Below the pieces are notes generated by a model. It worked only from the letters and a program-made list of their open reading frames with translations. It was not told the DNA's origin and searched no databases. From JAYEHL01 sp041653935 (GTDB lineage: Bacteria; Chloroflexota; Dehalococcoidia; E44-bin15), in NCBI GenBank assembly GCA_041653935.1, contig JBAZEO010000022.1:1-30238 (forward strand): a stretch of DNA of 30,238 nucleotides. The letters run 5' to 3'. A program made the position numbers and the translations under genes. Of the stretch, positions 20,845 to 27,864 are shown piece by piece; the first letter of the stretch is position 1, and each line of letters opens with the position of its first letter.

Positions 20845-21009
20845 TTAGCTGATCGATAAAACATGCTCAATGAAAGTTTTTTCAACCATCACCCCCTTCG
20901 CGGAAGCAGCATCAATGCCAAGATACAAACACAAAGCCGCAGATTTTTCGATGGTCTTGATATATGCATCATAATTTTTTTCTACAAGCTCCCTGTATAC
21001 ATCGCTCAT
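20845..21009 (-). CDS. Hypothetical 54-residue helical protein
   Basis: ATG 21009 overlaps the previous stop as ATGA, with TGAGGAGG upstream. Helical, with YRELVEKNYDAYIKTIEKSA and AASAKGVMVEKTFIEHVL. No recognised family. Confidence 0.55.
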   Translation of the reverse strand: MSDVYRELVEKNYDAYIKTIEKSAALCLYLGIDAASAKGVMVEKTFIEHVLSIS

Positions 21010-21227
21010 ACATCCCTCCTCACTACCTTGATATTCCCGTCCAGATCGCGGCAGCGGGTGCCGTCAGGGGGACGGGGGACGAGGGTGAAAATGCTGTTCG
21101 GGGCAACGCATGTGTTATGGATGTCAATCAATGGTGTTATGTAGTGTTTAAGGCAGGTCTGATCATTCCACAACGCACACCCTCCGCAACCATTACCAGA
21201 CGGAACTCGCTTCAAAAACCTTGTCAT
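21006..21227 (-). CDS. Cys-rich hypothetical protein
   Basis: 73 residues; GGAGGAGGTG before ATG 21227. A CGGC pair near residue 14, then Cys at about 25, 40 and 59, in a protein otherwise rich in polar residues, suggests a metal-bound fold. Not recognised. It overlaps the next gene by 4 bases. Confidence 0.6.
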   Translation of the reverse strand: MTRFLKRVPSGNGCGGCALWNDQTCLKHYITPLIDIHNTCVAPNSIFTLVPRPPDGTRCRDLDGNIKVVRRDV

Positions 21228-21228
21228 T

Positions 21229-21396
21229 TCACCACCTCCTCCGCTTTCTTAATTTCGCCGCACGTCTTGCTTTGGCAACTCCACTTTGACCACGCCGCTT
21301 GTGTGGTATTGTGAAGCGTGGATCGTTGGTAATGTCATGGAGCCAACCGTTCAGCGCGAGCGCGGCGTAGGTCGCGTACTGTCGTATGGATTTCAT
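21229..21396 (-). CDS. Basic 55-residue protein
   Basis: ATG 21396 overlaps the previous stop as ATGA. The first half is mixed (ATYAALALNGWLHDITNDPR), the second strongly basic (HKRRGQSGVAKARRAAKLRK) and suited to nucleic-acid binding. Its last codons carry the ribosome site of the next gene. Confidence 0.55.
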   Translation of the reverse strand: MKSIRQYATYAALALNGWLHDITNDPRFTIPHKRRGQSGVAKARRAAKLRKRRRW

Positions 21397-21584
21397 TTCA
21401 CTCTCCCCTGTATCGCTTCAAGATTTGCGCGTATTTGTTCAAGCTCCGCGATCTCGGAACGATTCACCGCTATCGTAGGTAAGTTATCACATCCTATTTT
21501 AACTGCGGCGTCAAGAACCATTTGTCGATTGCGTATCTCGCGGTTAATCTCAATCAAAGTTTCAGATAGACCATGAAAGCTCAT
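21393..21584 (-). CDS. Small coiled-coil protein
   Basis: 63 residues; CAAGGAGGA before ATG 21584. Almost continuous helix with heptad-like Ile/Leu spacing (ETLIEINREIRNRQMVLDAA, EIAELEQIRANLEAIQ). First gene after the promoter at 21607-21634. Function unknown. Confidence 0.6.
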   Translation of the reverse strand: MSFHGLSETLIEINREIRNRQMVLDAAVKIGCDNLPTIAVNRSEIAELEQIRANLEAIQGRVK

Positions 21585-21602
21585 GTCGTCCTCCTTGTTT
21601 TA

Positions 21603-21938
21603 TTACACTATACTTGCAATATCTGTTTTGTCAAGCAATAATTTGATGTCTCGCGCGACTACCGAAGGGTCGGCCTTCAACTGCTGCGTCGTGTACCACA
21701 GCACTCGCCAGCCCAAGCACTGAGCCGCGTTCAGTTTTTCGCAGTCGTTCGCGTAACCCATGCCCCGCGTGTGACGACCGGCAGCGTATGTCGCGCCCTG
21801 GATTTCAATGCCTATCTTGCGCGATGGTATGGCGTAGTCAAATCTCCACAGGCGTTTATCGTGGAAGCGGAACTCGGGAACGAACTCCAATCCAAGGGAT
21901 GCGATCTCGTGGCGAATGTATGTGTCGATAAGGTTCAT
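21603..21938 (-). CDS. PD-(D/E)XK endonuclease-like protein (DUF559/Vsr-like)
   Basis: 111 residues. FVPEFRFHDKRLWRFDYAIP with Asp34, then KIGIEIQG with Glu45 and Gln47 where the motif usually has Lys, then GRHTRGMGYANDCEKLNAA and LGWRVLWYTTQQL match small Vsr/DUF559-type nucleases often found in phages. It may cut branched or modified DNA during recombination. It overlaps its HNH-like neighbour by 4 bases. Confidence 0.7.
   Translation of the reverse strand: MNLIDTYIRHEIASLGLEFVPEFRFHDKRLWRFDYAIPSRKIGIEIQGATYAAGRHTRGMGYANDCEKLNAAQCLGWRVLWYTTQQLKADPSVVARDIKLLLDKTDIASIV
21607..21634 (-). promoter_or_regulatory. Sigma70-like promoter, TTGACA-N16-TATAGT
   Basis: -35 TTGACA (21634-21629), 16-base spacer, -10 TATAGT (21612-21607), lying inside the 3' end of the nuclease gene and giving a short leader before ATG 21584. 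It would add a second transcript for the small Cys-rich, lysis and downstream genes. Confidence 0.65.
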
Positions 21939-22213
21939 CGGAACATTGCCTTTGCCCTTGCGGTCTTGCTTCTCGGCTCAATATTCAACGCCGCGCAGAA
22001 CTCCATCTCGTCCCACACCACCAACCCGCTACCGTGCTTCGCGTGGGAGGCGTGGCAATGAGCGCAGGCGAACATCGTGTTCTCGCGCGTGTAGAGAAGA
22101 TCGCCGTAAAGCCGGAAGTTTGTCTTCGTGTCCGGGAACCGCTCGTGGCATTGCGTCGCTTTCTCGCGGCCGCATATCTCGCAAAGTCCTATGGGTTTAA
22201 GTGGCTTCTTCAT
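21935..22213 (-). CDS. HNH-like zinc-binding protein
   Basis: 92 residues from ATG 22213 (ATGA overlap). CEICGREKATQCHERFPDT, then LYGDLLYTRENTMFACAHCH and SHAKHGSGLVVWDEMEFC follow the small phage HNH nuclease plan: two CxxC knuckles, a His pair site (here CHE rather than HH) and CHxxH. The missing His of the HH pair may reduce activity. It lies between a Zn-finger protein and a Vsr-like nuclease. Confidence 0.65.
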   Translation of the reverse strand: MKKPLKPIGLCEICGREKATQCHERFPDTKTNFRLYGDLLYTRENTMFACAHCHASHAKHGSGLVVWDEMEFCAALNIEPRSKTARAKAMFR

Positions 22214-22500
22214 TTGCTCAACCTCGGCTTCCTTTTGTTCAGGCACACCGGGCAATACGATGTATGTTGCCGACGTGCACCGGACTTAACATTCGTCATG
22301 ATCTCGCGCGGGAAATACCCCTTGCAGGTGTTGCATTTCAACTCAGGCTTAACCTTCCGTTCTGCTCCGTGCTCGCGCTCGTAGTACCATTGGTGGTATT
22401 GACGGGTTAGCTGCTTGCGGATCGCGGGGTCTATTTCTGAAAATCCACGCATCTCACGCCTAAGGCGTGCTTCATCGTCGCTATGATAATCAATCATCAC
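22210..22500 (-). CDS. Zinc-ribbon protein
   Basis: 96 residues from GTG 22500 or ATG 22497. An acidic helical N-terminus is followed by a basic WYYEREHGAERKVKPE, CNTC and, 26 residues later, CPVC, making a treble-clef or ribbon zinc site, with a basic tail. Overlaps on both sides by 4 bases. It may bind DNA beside the nucleases. Not recognised. Confidence 0.6.
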   Translation of the reverse strand: MMIDYHSDDEARLRREMRGFSEIDPAIRKQLTRQYHQWYYEREHGAERKVKPELKCNTCKGYFPREIMTNVKSGARRQHTSYCPVCLNKRKPRLSK

Positions 22501-22937
22501 ATGTACTCCGTATAGTTTTTCCGAAACTCGTCAACGTCAATCTTCAATACCTCAGCGCATTTTTCCGATATTGCGTCGCTGATCGGCTGGAACTCGTCTT
22601 CGTTCATCTGCTCAAACGCCAATGACTTCACCATCGGGCGAGGCGTGCCGTCAAGCTTCATGCTGATGTCAACCTGGCCGATCTCAATCATGAGTGCCTT
22701 CAAGAACTCGTAAGGTGTACCGTTGCGGTCGCGCATGTACGCTGAGTTCCAAGGCCCGGACATGTTTTCCAGAGTGCACCGCGCCATCCCGAATACGAGC
22801 GCGTGGTGACGTGGGTTCCTCTCGCGCTTCCATGACATCGCGTAAATTGCGGGTTTCATTTTAGCGCACTTCTCGGCGTCGCTGTTGTAGGCCGGGATGA
22901 ATGATCCGTCAGCGCGCTTGACAAGGTTGATTCTCAT
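22497..22937 (-). CDS. DUF1367 protein
   Basis: 146 residues from ATG 22937 (ATGA overlap; earlier codons are shadow). The start MRINLVKRADGSFIPAYNSD, the ERNPRHHALVFGMARCTLEN segment, VKSLAFEQMNEDEF and the C-terminal helix match DUF1367, a phage family of unknown function that usually sits in recombination modules. HH follows the position where many members have FH. Confidence 0.75.
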   Translation of the reverse strand: MRINLVKRADGSFIPAYNSDAEKCAKMKPAIYAMSWKRERNPRHHALVFGMARCTLENMSGPWNSAYMRDRNGTPYEFLKALMIEIGQVDISMKLDGTPRPMVKSLAFEQMNEDEFQPISDAISEKCAEVLKIDVDEFRKNYTEYM

Positions 22938-23479
22938 TTCCACACCTTCGCGCGGTTTTTCTTGTCCATGAATATATCCCAAAACAAATCATCGCGCTTG
23001 GACTCGTAGTCGGCGTAGAGCGGAGCGCGCTTGGACTCGTAGTCGGCGTCGAGCGCATCGCGCTTGGACCTGTAGTCGGCGTAGAGCGGAGCGCACTTGG
23101 ACCTGTAGTCGGCGTAGAGCGGAGCGCACTTGGACTCGTAGTCGGCGTAGAGCGGAGCGCACTTGGACTCGTAGTCGGCACACGCCTTCTTGGTCAGCAC
23201 TTGTGACACATCGGGTATTCCAATGCCTCGAAATGCACCGGCCTTTAGTGCCTTGACTATCTCAGCGGGGAAGTTTTTCGATGACGAAAAATAAGTACAC
23301 TCATGGTGTTTGCCCTTGATGCCGAAATAGCGCTCAATCGCTCCGTGGCCCTTAATGTCCTCAGAGTACGCAGTACCGAGGAACTTCTTCAGATCGCGGC
23401 CCTCCTTCGTGTTCAACAGGTTCGCCGTCAAGTAATACAGCTTGTTTTCGTGTTCAACCCAGCTTATAAATTCACACAT
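22934..23479 (-). CDS. Phage protein with six 11-residue tandem repeats
   Basis: 181 residues. The first 100 form a globular domain (FISWVEHENKLYYLTANLLN, then IERYFGIKGKHHECTYFSSS). From about residue 101 the unit ADYESKCAPLY repeats six times, with Cys or Arg at position 7 and decay in copies 4-6, then a short basic tail. Eleven-residue repeats favour a hendecad coiled coil. The Cys at each turn could crosslink or bind metal. The globular part is a known-looking phage domain that I cannot name. Confidence 0.7.
   Translation of the reverse strand: MCEFISWVEHENKLYYLTANLLNTKEGRDLKKFLGTAYSEDIKGHGAIERYFGIKGKHHECTYFSSSKNFPAEIVKALKAGAFRGIGIPDVSQVLTKKACADYESKCAPLYADYESKCAPLYADYRSKCAPLYADYRSKRDALDADYESKRAPLYADYESKRDDLFWDIFMDKKNRAKVWK
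22991..23179 (-). repeat. 33-base tandem repeats coding the 11-residue units
   Basis: Five full 33-base units and a sixth partial one, nearly identical except at a few codons. Because 33 divides by 3, all copies keep frame, and two other frames also stay open. Such arrays expand and shrink by slippage. Confidence 0.85.
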
Positions 23480-23512
23480 GTCACGCCTCCTTTGTTTTAT
23501 TCACAGCCCCAT

Positions 23513-23725
23513 CTACTTGCGGTTCTTCGCGGCGTTAATTGCGTCGCGCCGAGCTTTTGTTTCCGTCCAGTTTATCCATTTAGCTCCAATATACGCAACA
23601 CAACAGCCAAGAGCAAAACTAGCAATACAGTTGGCTAAAATATGGATAGGTCTTATACCTAAACCATAAGCCAGCCCCACTAAGACTCCGAGTATAGCCC
23701 ATAAGCCTGTCATTATGACTTTCAT
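23513..23725 (-). CDS. Two-span membrane protein
   Basis: 70 residues from ATG 23725 (ATGA overlap). Two hydrophobic segments (GLWAILGVLVGLAYGLGI and ILANCIASFALGCCVAYIGA) and a basic C-terminus. Small size resembles holins, though it lies 3 kb from the lysis enzyme. No family recognised. Confidence 0.65.
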   Translation of the reverse strand: MKVIMTGLWAILGVLVGLAYGLGIRPIHILANCIASFALGCCVAYIGAKWINWTETKARRDAINAAKNRK

Positions 23726-23859
23726 TTGTCACCTTCGTGAATCGAATTTGCAGCGTCGCGTCGGTCTAGCTCGTCTCCGACAACCTGATAAAGGATTATG
23801 AAGCACCCGGTAAAAACTATTATCGCGCAGACCGAGACTGATATTATTAACAGGGTCAT
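23722..23859 (-). CDS. 45-residue single-span membrane protein
   Basis: ATG 23859 with GAGGAGGTG upstream, both ends overlapping neighbours as ATGA. LLIISVSVCAIIVFTGCFII is a transmembrane helix near the N-terminus, followed by an acidic/basic tail. Directly before another membrane protein, so they may form a complex. Confidence 0.6.
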   Translation of the reverse strand: MTLLIISVSVCAIIVFTGCFIILYQVVGDELDRRDAANSIHEGDK

Positions 23860-24386
23860 TTAAGCACCTCCTCGATGGGTAGGCCGGTGGCAGATGTTCG
23901 CAATGCGTCTCTACCCATTTTATATAATTGCATTGATATTGCCCTCAATGATCTATTCCGTCTCTCTTGCGGTGATAAATTCATATTATATCCTCGCTTG
24001 TGTTCTCTGTTTTTATTGTGATATTTTGAATGTTCTCCATGCGGAACAATCTCAAGATTCCCCGGTCTATTATCTGATTTGTTTCCATTTATATGATGAA
24101 CATCCTCATCTTTATCTAATGGCCGCCCGATTATTCCCTCCATGATAAACCGATGTTGTTTTACAGATATTTGTGTTCCGTCAGGTAGCCATATTCTTCC
24201 CTCAATATAACCTTTCGAGTTTTTCCACCACGATTCTTGCTTCTTGTTGAACCCTCCGTTACCATCCCATAGACACCGGCGTGAACAATATTTACTTGAT
24301 TCACGCAATGGCCTAAATTCCTTACCACATCGATGACAAAATCTGTTGTTTAATTTTCTGTTTTCCCTGCCCAGTGTATCTTTCAT
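23856..24386 (-). CDS. HNH homing-type endonuclease
   Basis: 176 residues. A zinc-finger-like start (CHRC at 17-20, Cys34, Cys38), an AP2/NUMOD-like middle around YIEGRIWLPDG, then HRFIMEGIIGRPLDKDEDVH with HH at 97-98, N110 and H119 / H123 of the HNH_3 motif. It makes a double-strand or single-strand cut and moves itself. Weak ribosome site, AT-rich codons relative to neighbours and no part in an overlap upstream mark it as an intruder. It sits beside a frameshifted gene. Confidence 0.88.
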   Translation of the reverse strand: MKDTLGRENRKLNNRFCHRCGKEFRPLRESSKYCSRRCLWDGNGGFNKKQESWWKNSKGYIEGRIWLPDGTQISVKQHRFIMEGIIGRPLDKDEDVHHINGNKSDNRPGNLEIVPHGEHSKYHNKNREHKRGYNMNLSPQERRNRSLRAISMQLYKMGRDALRTSATGLPIEEVLK

Positions 24387-24395
24387 GGTGTTGGT

Positions 24396-24657
24396 CTAAT
24401 CGCCTATGCCCAATTCGTCAAGCATGTTTTTTGCTTCCATGTCACCATCTTGAGCTTTTTTGAGTGCATACTCGTATAGATTTGGACTTGCGGCGATAAG
24501 ACTGGCGTTGGCATTTGTTTCCTTGACTTCATCTATATTGTGCGGAAGATGAATATGGCAGATGTCGCTCACACTTGCCCTATTGGGACTCACCGATAAC
24601 AGTAAATCTCCATTACCCCAGCACTTCCACGGACCCGGCGTGTGCTTTAATACTCAT
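24396..24657 (-). pseudogene. HTPGPW-type phage gene with a frameshift
   Basis: ATG 24657 has GGAGGAG upstream and an ATGA overlap, yet reads only 14 codons. Dropping one base near 24645 (AAAG) gives an 86-residue protein starting MSIKHTPGPWKCWG and ending ANASLIAASPNLYEYALKK, the plan of a common phage family. Total length is 3n+1, as expected for one extra base. A GTG at 24593 could still make a 65-residue product. Could be true decay, an assembly error or recoding. Confidence 0.65.
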
Positions 24658-24848
24658 GACTCCTCCACGCGAAGCTTGCTTATGGTGTCCATTATGACAG
24701 AAGCGCAACCGGAACATACGCAATGTATGTACTCGTACGCTGCACCGTAATTCTTTGATGACACGCTAACCGTGTATTTCACCTGTTCGGCCCCATAACC
24801 CATGCTTGTGATTTCGTTTCTGCACAGATCGCAAAAATGCTTAATCAT
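24654..24848 (-). CDS. Small zinc-finger protein
   Basis: 64 residues; AAAGGAGG before ATG 24848. CDLC at residues 6-9 and CSGC near 46-49 would bind zinc, with a beta-rich middle (VKYTVSVSSKNYGAAYEYIH). First gene after the promoter and inverted repeat at 24868-24905. Confidence 0.65.
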   Translation of the reverse strand: MIKHFCDLCRNEITSMGYGAEQVKYTVSVSSKNYGAAYEYIHCVCSGCASVIMDTISKLRVEES

Positions 24849-24867
24849 TTGCTACCTCCTTTCTAGT

Positions 24868-24905
24868 TATGGATACAACGTAATCCATAGGGCTAGAATT
24901 GTCAA
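24868..24905 (-). promoter_or_regulatory. Promoter with an operator-like repeat over its -10 box
   Basis: -35 TTGACA (24905-24900), 17-base spacer, weak -10 TACGTT (24882-24877). TATGGAT (24868-24874) and ATCCATA (24883-24889) form a perfect inverted repeat centred on the -10, where a bound repressor would block RNA polymerase. Confidence 0.55.
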
Positions 24906-24919
24906 GAAGTTTTTGCAAA

Positions 24920-25318
24920 TTAAAATGGTGTATCGTTATCGCCGAACGCATCCTGGACCTTCGCGGCGGCTGCGTCGGTTGCGCTCTTCTCGGCCCTCTC
25001 GATGAAGTTGAAATTCTCAACAACGATCTCGACCGCCGTGCGCTTGTTCCCGCTCTGGTCGTCCCAGGATCGCTGTTGCAACCTGCCCTCGATGGCTATG
25101 CGCTGCCCCTGCTTGAAGTACTGAGCGATTATCTCACCAGTCTTCGCCCACGCGACGCAGTTGAAAAAGCTCGTCGTCTCTTTCTTCGCGCCGTCCTTAG
25201 TGTACGTTTGCGATGACGCGATTGAAAACTTCGACACGCTCGCCCCGCCCTGAGTGTACGTCAGAGTAGGGTCAGCGGTAAGCCTGCCGATTCCGTACCA
25301 TCTGTTAAGGTCTGACAT
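24920..25318 (-). CDS. ssb: Single-stranded DNA-binding protein
   Basis: 132 residues; TAAGGAGGAAG before ATG. LNRWYGIGRLTADPTLTYTQ, FFNCVAWAKTGEIIAQYFKQ and GQRIAIEGRLQQRSWDD are the OB-fold hallmarks of SSB. The acidic tip DNDTPF matches the partner-binding tail. It coats single-stranded DNA in replication and annealing with the upstream recombination genes. Confidence 0.95.
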   Translation of the reverse strand: MSDLNRWYGIGRLTADPTLTYTQGGASVSKFSIASSQTYTKDGAKKETTSFFNCVAWAKTGEIIAQYFKQGQRIAIEGRLQQRSWDDQSGNKRTAVEIVVENFNFIERAEKSATDAAAAKVQDAFGDNDTPF

Positions 25319-25329
25319 TTACTTCCTCC

Positions 25330-25530
25330 TTATCGATTGATAAATTTAAATTCATCTTTCATAAACATTCCAATAACATTTAGCTTCCCTAAGTTTCTTA
25401 TTTTTTCAAATTGATCTTTTACTTCTTGGCGTGTCAAGTCATTGTAAGACTCACTTAAATCCATAAACTTTGCTGTTATATAATCGTCCACCAATACGCG
25501 ACGACCGTCTTGTAATATTATATACTCCAC
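25330..25530 (-). CDS. Hypothetical 66-residue protein
   Basis: GTG start at 25530 with AAGGAGGAAG upstream. MEYIILQDGRRVLVDDYITA is a small beta-hairpin start, followed by a charged helix (NDLTRQEVKDQFEKIRNL). Two bases after the previous gene. Not recognised. Confidence 0.6.
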   Translation of the reverse strand: MEYIILQDGRRVLVDDYITAKFMDLSESYNDLTRQEVKDQFEKIRNLGKLNVIGMFMKDEFKFINR

Positions 25531-25531
25531 T

Positions 25532-25948
25532 TTACTTCCTCCTTATCCATTCTTCGTGTAATTCTTCTATTTTCATAGCGACATGGTGCGCGCACTTTAT
25601 GCACACGTTCCAATCAGCGAATGCTCCAACCAAAAACTTTTTTCGTAACAATATACGATATATATCGTTTTCTTTGAGCGAATCTCCACATATATAGCAC
25701 GCTCTTTCCACTATGCCTAAATTATTTTGCGCAATCGTGACACCTTCACACTTAATGGAATCGATCGCAAAAATAATTCCTTGATATTCTATGTGAACAT
25801 CGTCAACTTGATATCTTTTTATTACATCCAAATCCATTATAGTATAACAATTAAATACGACTATAAATCCAGCGCTCGACCTAAAAAAAGCAACGTTACC
25901 ATTATGCAACCAACCCGCAATTTGTGAAATTTTTTTTATAGATTCCAT
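25532..25948 (-). CDS. Hypothetical zinc-binding protein
   Basis: 138 residues; AAGGAGGCGG before ATG. The first half is beta-rich (VAFFRSSAGFIVVFNCYTIM); CYIC at about 83-86 and CIKC near 116-119 form a four-Cys site, and the end is a charged helix. AT-rich compared with flanking genes. Function unknown. Confidence 0.6.
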   Translation of the reverse strand: MESIKKISQIAGWLHNGNVAFFRSSAGFIVVFNCYTIMDLDVIKRYQVDDVHIEYQGIIFAIDSIKCEGVTIAQNNLGIVERACYICGDSLKENDIYRILLRKKFLVGAFADWNVCIKCAHHVAMKIEELHEEWIRRK

Positions 25949-25957
25949 ACCGCCTCC

Positions 25958-26269
25958 TTATCCGTGCTTCTCGATATATTCTCGCACCCGGCGGGCGCGC
26001 TTTACCCATGTTCCCCATGTCTTAGTATTACTCATAGCGGGCCATAGATTACCGCAGCAATGATGCCCATAACGCTTGCTCTTACCATACAATTTACAGA
26101 CATGACACGTATTTTCACATGACTGACAATATACGCAATAATCGGCATCGTAATTCTCACCTATCGCGTCTTCCATTTCTTCGATGTCTTGACATCGTGT
26201 TTCGGGCTGCTTCTCGGCCCACGCGATCATCCTGTCGTAATGGGCTAAGGCTTTCTGTTTAAGTGTCAT
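25958..26269 (-). CDS. Cys-rich conserved phage protein
   Basis: 103 residues from ATG 26269 (TAAGGAGG upstream; earlier codons are shadow). MTLKQKALAHYDRMIAWAEK, a cluster YCVYCQSCENTCHVCK, then HHCC and TWGTWVKRARRVREYIEK follow a phage family of unknown function. Multiple Cys and His should bind one or two zinc ions. Its first 14 codons are copied into the ribbon-helix-helix gene at 15488-15718. Confidence 0.7.
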   Translation of the reverse strand: MTLKQKALAHYDRMIAWAEKQPETRCQDIEEMEDAIGENYDADYCVYCQSCENTCHVCKLYGKSKRYGHHCCGNLWPAMSNTKTWGTWVKRARRVREYIEKHG

Positions 26270-26292
26270 TGTTGCCTCCTTATTCTTCCACG

Positions 26293-26793
26293 TCAAAATA
26301 ACCTCGGTAATGATCGCGGATGCGCTCGCTCCCATGCCTCAGTGTAATACTCCCGGTACGCCGTGTACACCCTGCTGATACCGTGCTTCTTGCATATCTG
26401 CTCAAATCCTTTAAGGCTTGATTCAGCCGTCTCGAAAATATCTTGTAGCGGCGTATCGTCGCGCGGGTCTGATTCAAATCTTATACCATGCTCATTCGCA
26501 TAAGCCGAAAGCGATTCTCCAATCGTGACCTGTTTAACATCGTTTACGACTGGATATTTGTCAAGCACTTCTTCTAAATCGAATAGCAGTGGAAACGGTT
26601 TTGTTTGCGTAGGGTCAAAGCAACGCTTCACCTTATCGCAAAAAGCGTATCCCTGCTCTTCGGTGTCGAAGTGTTTCTCGAACCACCTCAGCGCGTCCAT
26701 CACGATCGGGTTCGGTATGACAGAATTATTTGGACCCTTGATCTGCATGGGTTCGCGGTATACTATCGCCATTGACGCAATTACATTTTTCAT
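26293..26793 (-). CDS. Hypothetical protein after the replication gene
   Basis: 166 residues from ATG 26793, or from GTG 26802 overlapping the upstream gene. Mixed alpha/beta, with NPIVMDALRWFEKHFDTEEQ and a helical C-terminus rich in aromatic and basic residues. No Walker motif, so not a DnaC-like loader. Its place suggests a replication partner. Confidence 0.55.
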   Translation of the reverse strand: MKNVIASMAIVYREPMQIKGPNNSVIPNPIVMDALRWFEKHFDTEEQGYAFCDKVKRCFDPTQTKPFPLLFDLEEVLDKYPVVNDVKQVTIGESLSAYANEHGIRFESDPRDDTPLQDIFETAESSLKGFEQICKKHGISRVYTAYREYYTEAWERAHPRSLPRLF

Positions 26794-26795
26794 GT

Positions 26796-27680
26796 TCACC
26801 ACATCATTGAGTCAATCGCGGGATTTCTATGTCTACTTCTTGCGTCAACCCTCTCGGCACCGTCAAACAATTTGTCCCAATACTTTATCATGTCGCCGGG
26901 CGTAAAAGACCATCGTTGATATTCGTTGCCGGCACGGGCTATGTTCATCAGGGTGTTTGCTTTTTCGATGAAATATCCGGCTTGTTCGTCGAAGTTGTGA
27001 AAGCGCTGTTCTATGAGTTCGGCTATTTGAGCACAAAACGCACAGTCTTTTTTACGTGGTACAAAGTGGCATCCGTGGATGCGCGGAAACTCGTACCAGA
27101 AGGTGTCAAAAACACGTTGATAGATGGTCTGCACTCCGCCCTTGCTGCGATACCCTGGTTTCCATATTGAATTCAGATCATGCACAACGTCAATCGCCGC
27201 GATAGCGGAAGGCATTTCATTTACTTGTTCAAGCATTTCATTTACTTGTTTAAGCATTTGTTTCTCGTCACCGATAGGGCGGTCAACCGGTGGTACGGTT
27301 TCCTGTACCGGCGGTACAAAATTTGAACCACCGGACATTCTGAGAACAACGTAATGCTCGCCCATTGTTCCATCTTCACGGCGACGCTGCTGATATTCAA
27401 TCATTCCGAGTTTATGCAATAACGCCTTCGCTCTCTTCAGCTTACGCACACCCCAGCCCAAACCGTTCATGACGTAATAATCGTTAGCCTTAATCGATTG
27501 CGTGTGCTGCATCCTGGCGGTGAACATGTAGTGATCTAAAAGAGCTTTTGCGTCAAGTCCACCTTCGTCTTTATGCTTTAAAAATAGCTTGTATTTTGCG
27601 ACTGTAATAAACAGTATATCATCGTTTTGCTCTATCGCGACTGAATCAAAGTCAATGTCTTTGCGTGATGCTTTTGCCAT
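26796..27680 (-). CDS. Replication initiator-like winged-helix protein
   Basis: 294 residues from ATG 27680 (GGAGGAAGG upstream). Residues of about 45-100 (KALLDHYMFTARMQHTQSIK, then WGVRKLKRAKALLHKLGMIE) read as a winged-helix domain like phage replisome organisers. A linker (TVPPVDRPIG) is followed by a helical C-terminal part with CHF, CAFC, which may bind zinc. It probably binds the origin and recruits helicase. The leader before it carries hairpins and a possible attenuator. Confidence 0.6.
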   Translation of the reverse strand: MAKASRKDIDFDSVAIEQNDDILFITVAKYKLFLKHKDEGGLDAKALLDHYMFTARMQHTQSIKANDYYVMNGLGWGVRKLKRAKALLHKLGMIEYQQRRREDGTMGEHYVVLRMSGGSNFVPPVQETVPPVDRPIGDEKQMLKQVNEMLEQVNEMPSAIAAIDVVHDLNSIWKPGYRSKGGVQTIYQRVFDTFWYEFPRIHGCHFVPRKKDCAFCAQIAELIEQRFHNFDEQAGYFIEKANTLMNIARAGNEYQRWSFTPGDMIKYWDKLFDGAERVDARSRHRNPAIDSMMW

Positions 27681-27695
27681 CCTTCCTCCTGAAAT

Positions 27696-27799
27696 AAAAA
27701 CGGGCCACACTGACCCCACCCTTTCGGGTTTCTCGCGGGGTAGTGCAGCCCTAGTGCTTTATGGCACTCGCGGAGGCGAGAATTCACCGTCAGTGCCAT
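27696..27799 (-). promoter_or_regulatory. Leader with a possible attenuator
   Basis: On the minus-strand RNA, ATGGCACT / AGTGCCAT (27761-27768, 27792-27799) enclose CTCGC / GCGAG (27767-27780). Next AGTGC / GCACT pair, then CACTACCCC pairs with GGGGTCAGTG (27708-27745) around ACCC / GGGT, followed by TTTTTATTT (27700-27692). The last stem has terminator form and precedes the ribosome site. Overlap of GCACT copies permits alternative folds. Confidence 0.5.
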
Positions 27800-27810
27800 G
27801 TACGAATCAA

Positions 27811-27824
27811 TACAAGTCCTTGTA
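27811..27824 (-). promoter_or_regulatory. Operator-like palindrome
   Basis: TACAAG-TC-CTTGTA, perfect 6-base arms with a 2-base centre, about 5-18 bases after the predicted RNA start of the promoter at 27836-27864. A repressor bound here would block initiation of the replication transcript. Confidence 0.5.
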
Positions 27825-27835
27825 CTGATACATAC

Positions 27836-27864
27836 AATATACTGCAATAAAACATAATCGTCAA
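27836..27864 (-). promoter_or_regulatory. Sigma70-like promoter, TTGACG-N17-TATATT
   Basis: -35 TTGACG (27864-27859), 17-base spacer, -10 TATATT (27841-27836) abutting the stop of the gene at 27865-28272. It starts the replication gene cluster with a ~150-base leader. Confidence 0.65.

Noticed and set aside
22991..23179. CRISPR array
   Set aside because: Units are contiguous without spacers and encode an in-frame protein repeat.
22909..23183. Two extra long frames over the tandem repeat
   Set aside because: They stay open only because the 33-base unit keeps all frames in phase; they have no ribosome sites.
26540..26580. TTGACA inside the 26293-26793 gene
   Set aside because: No -10 box at proper spacing and no transcript unit to serve.
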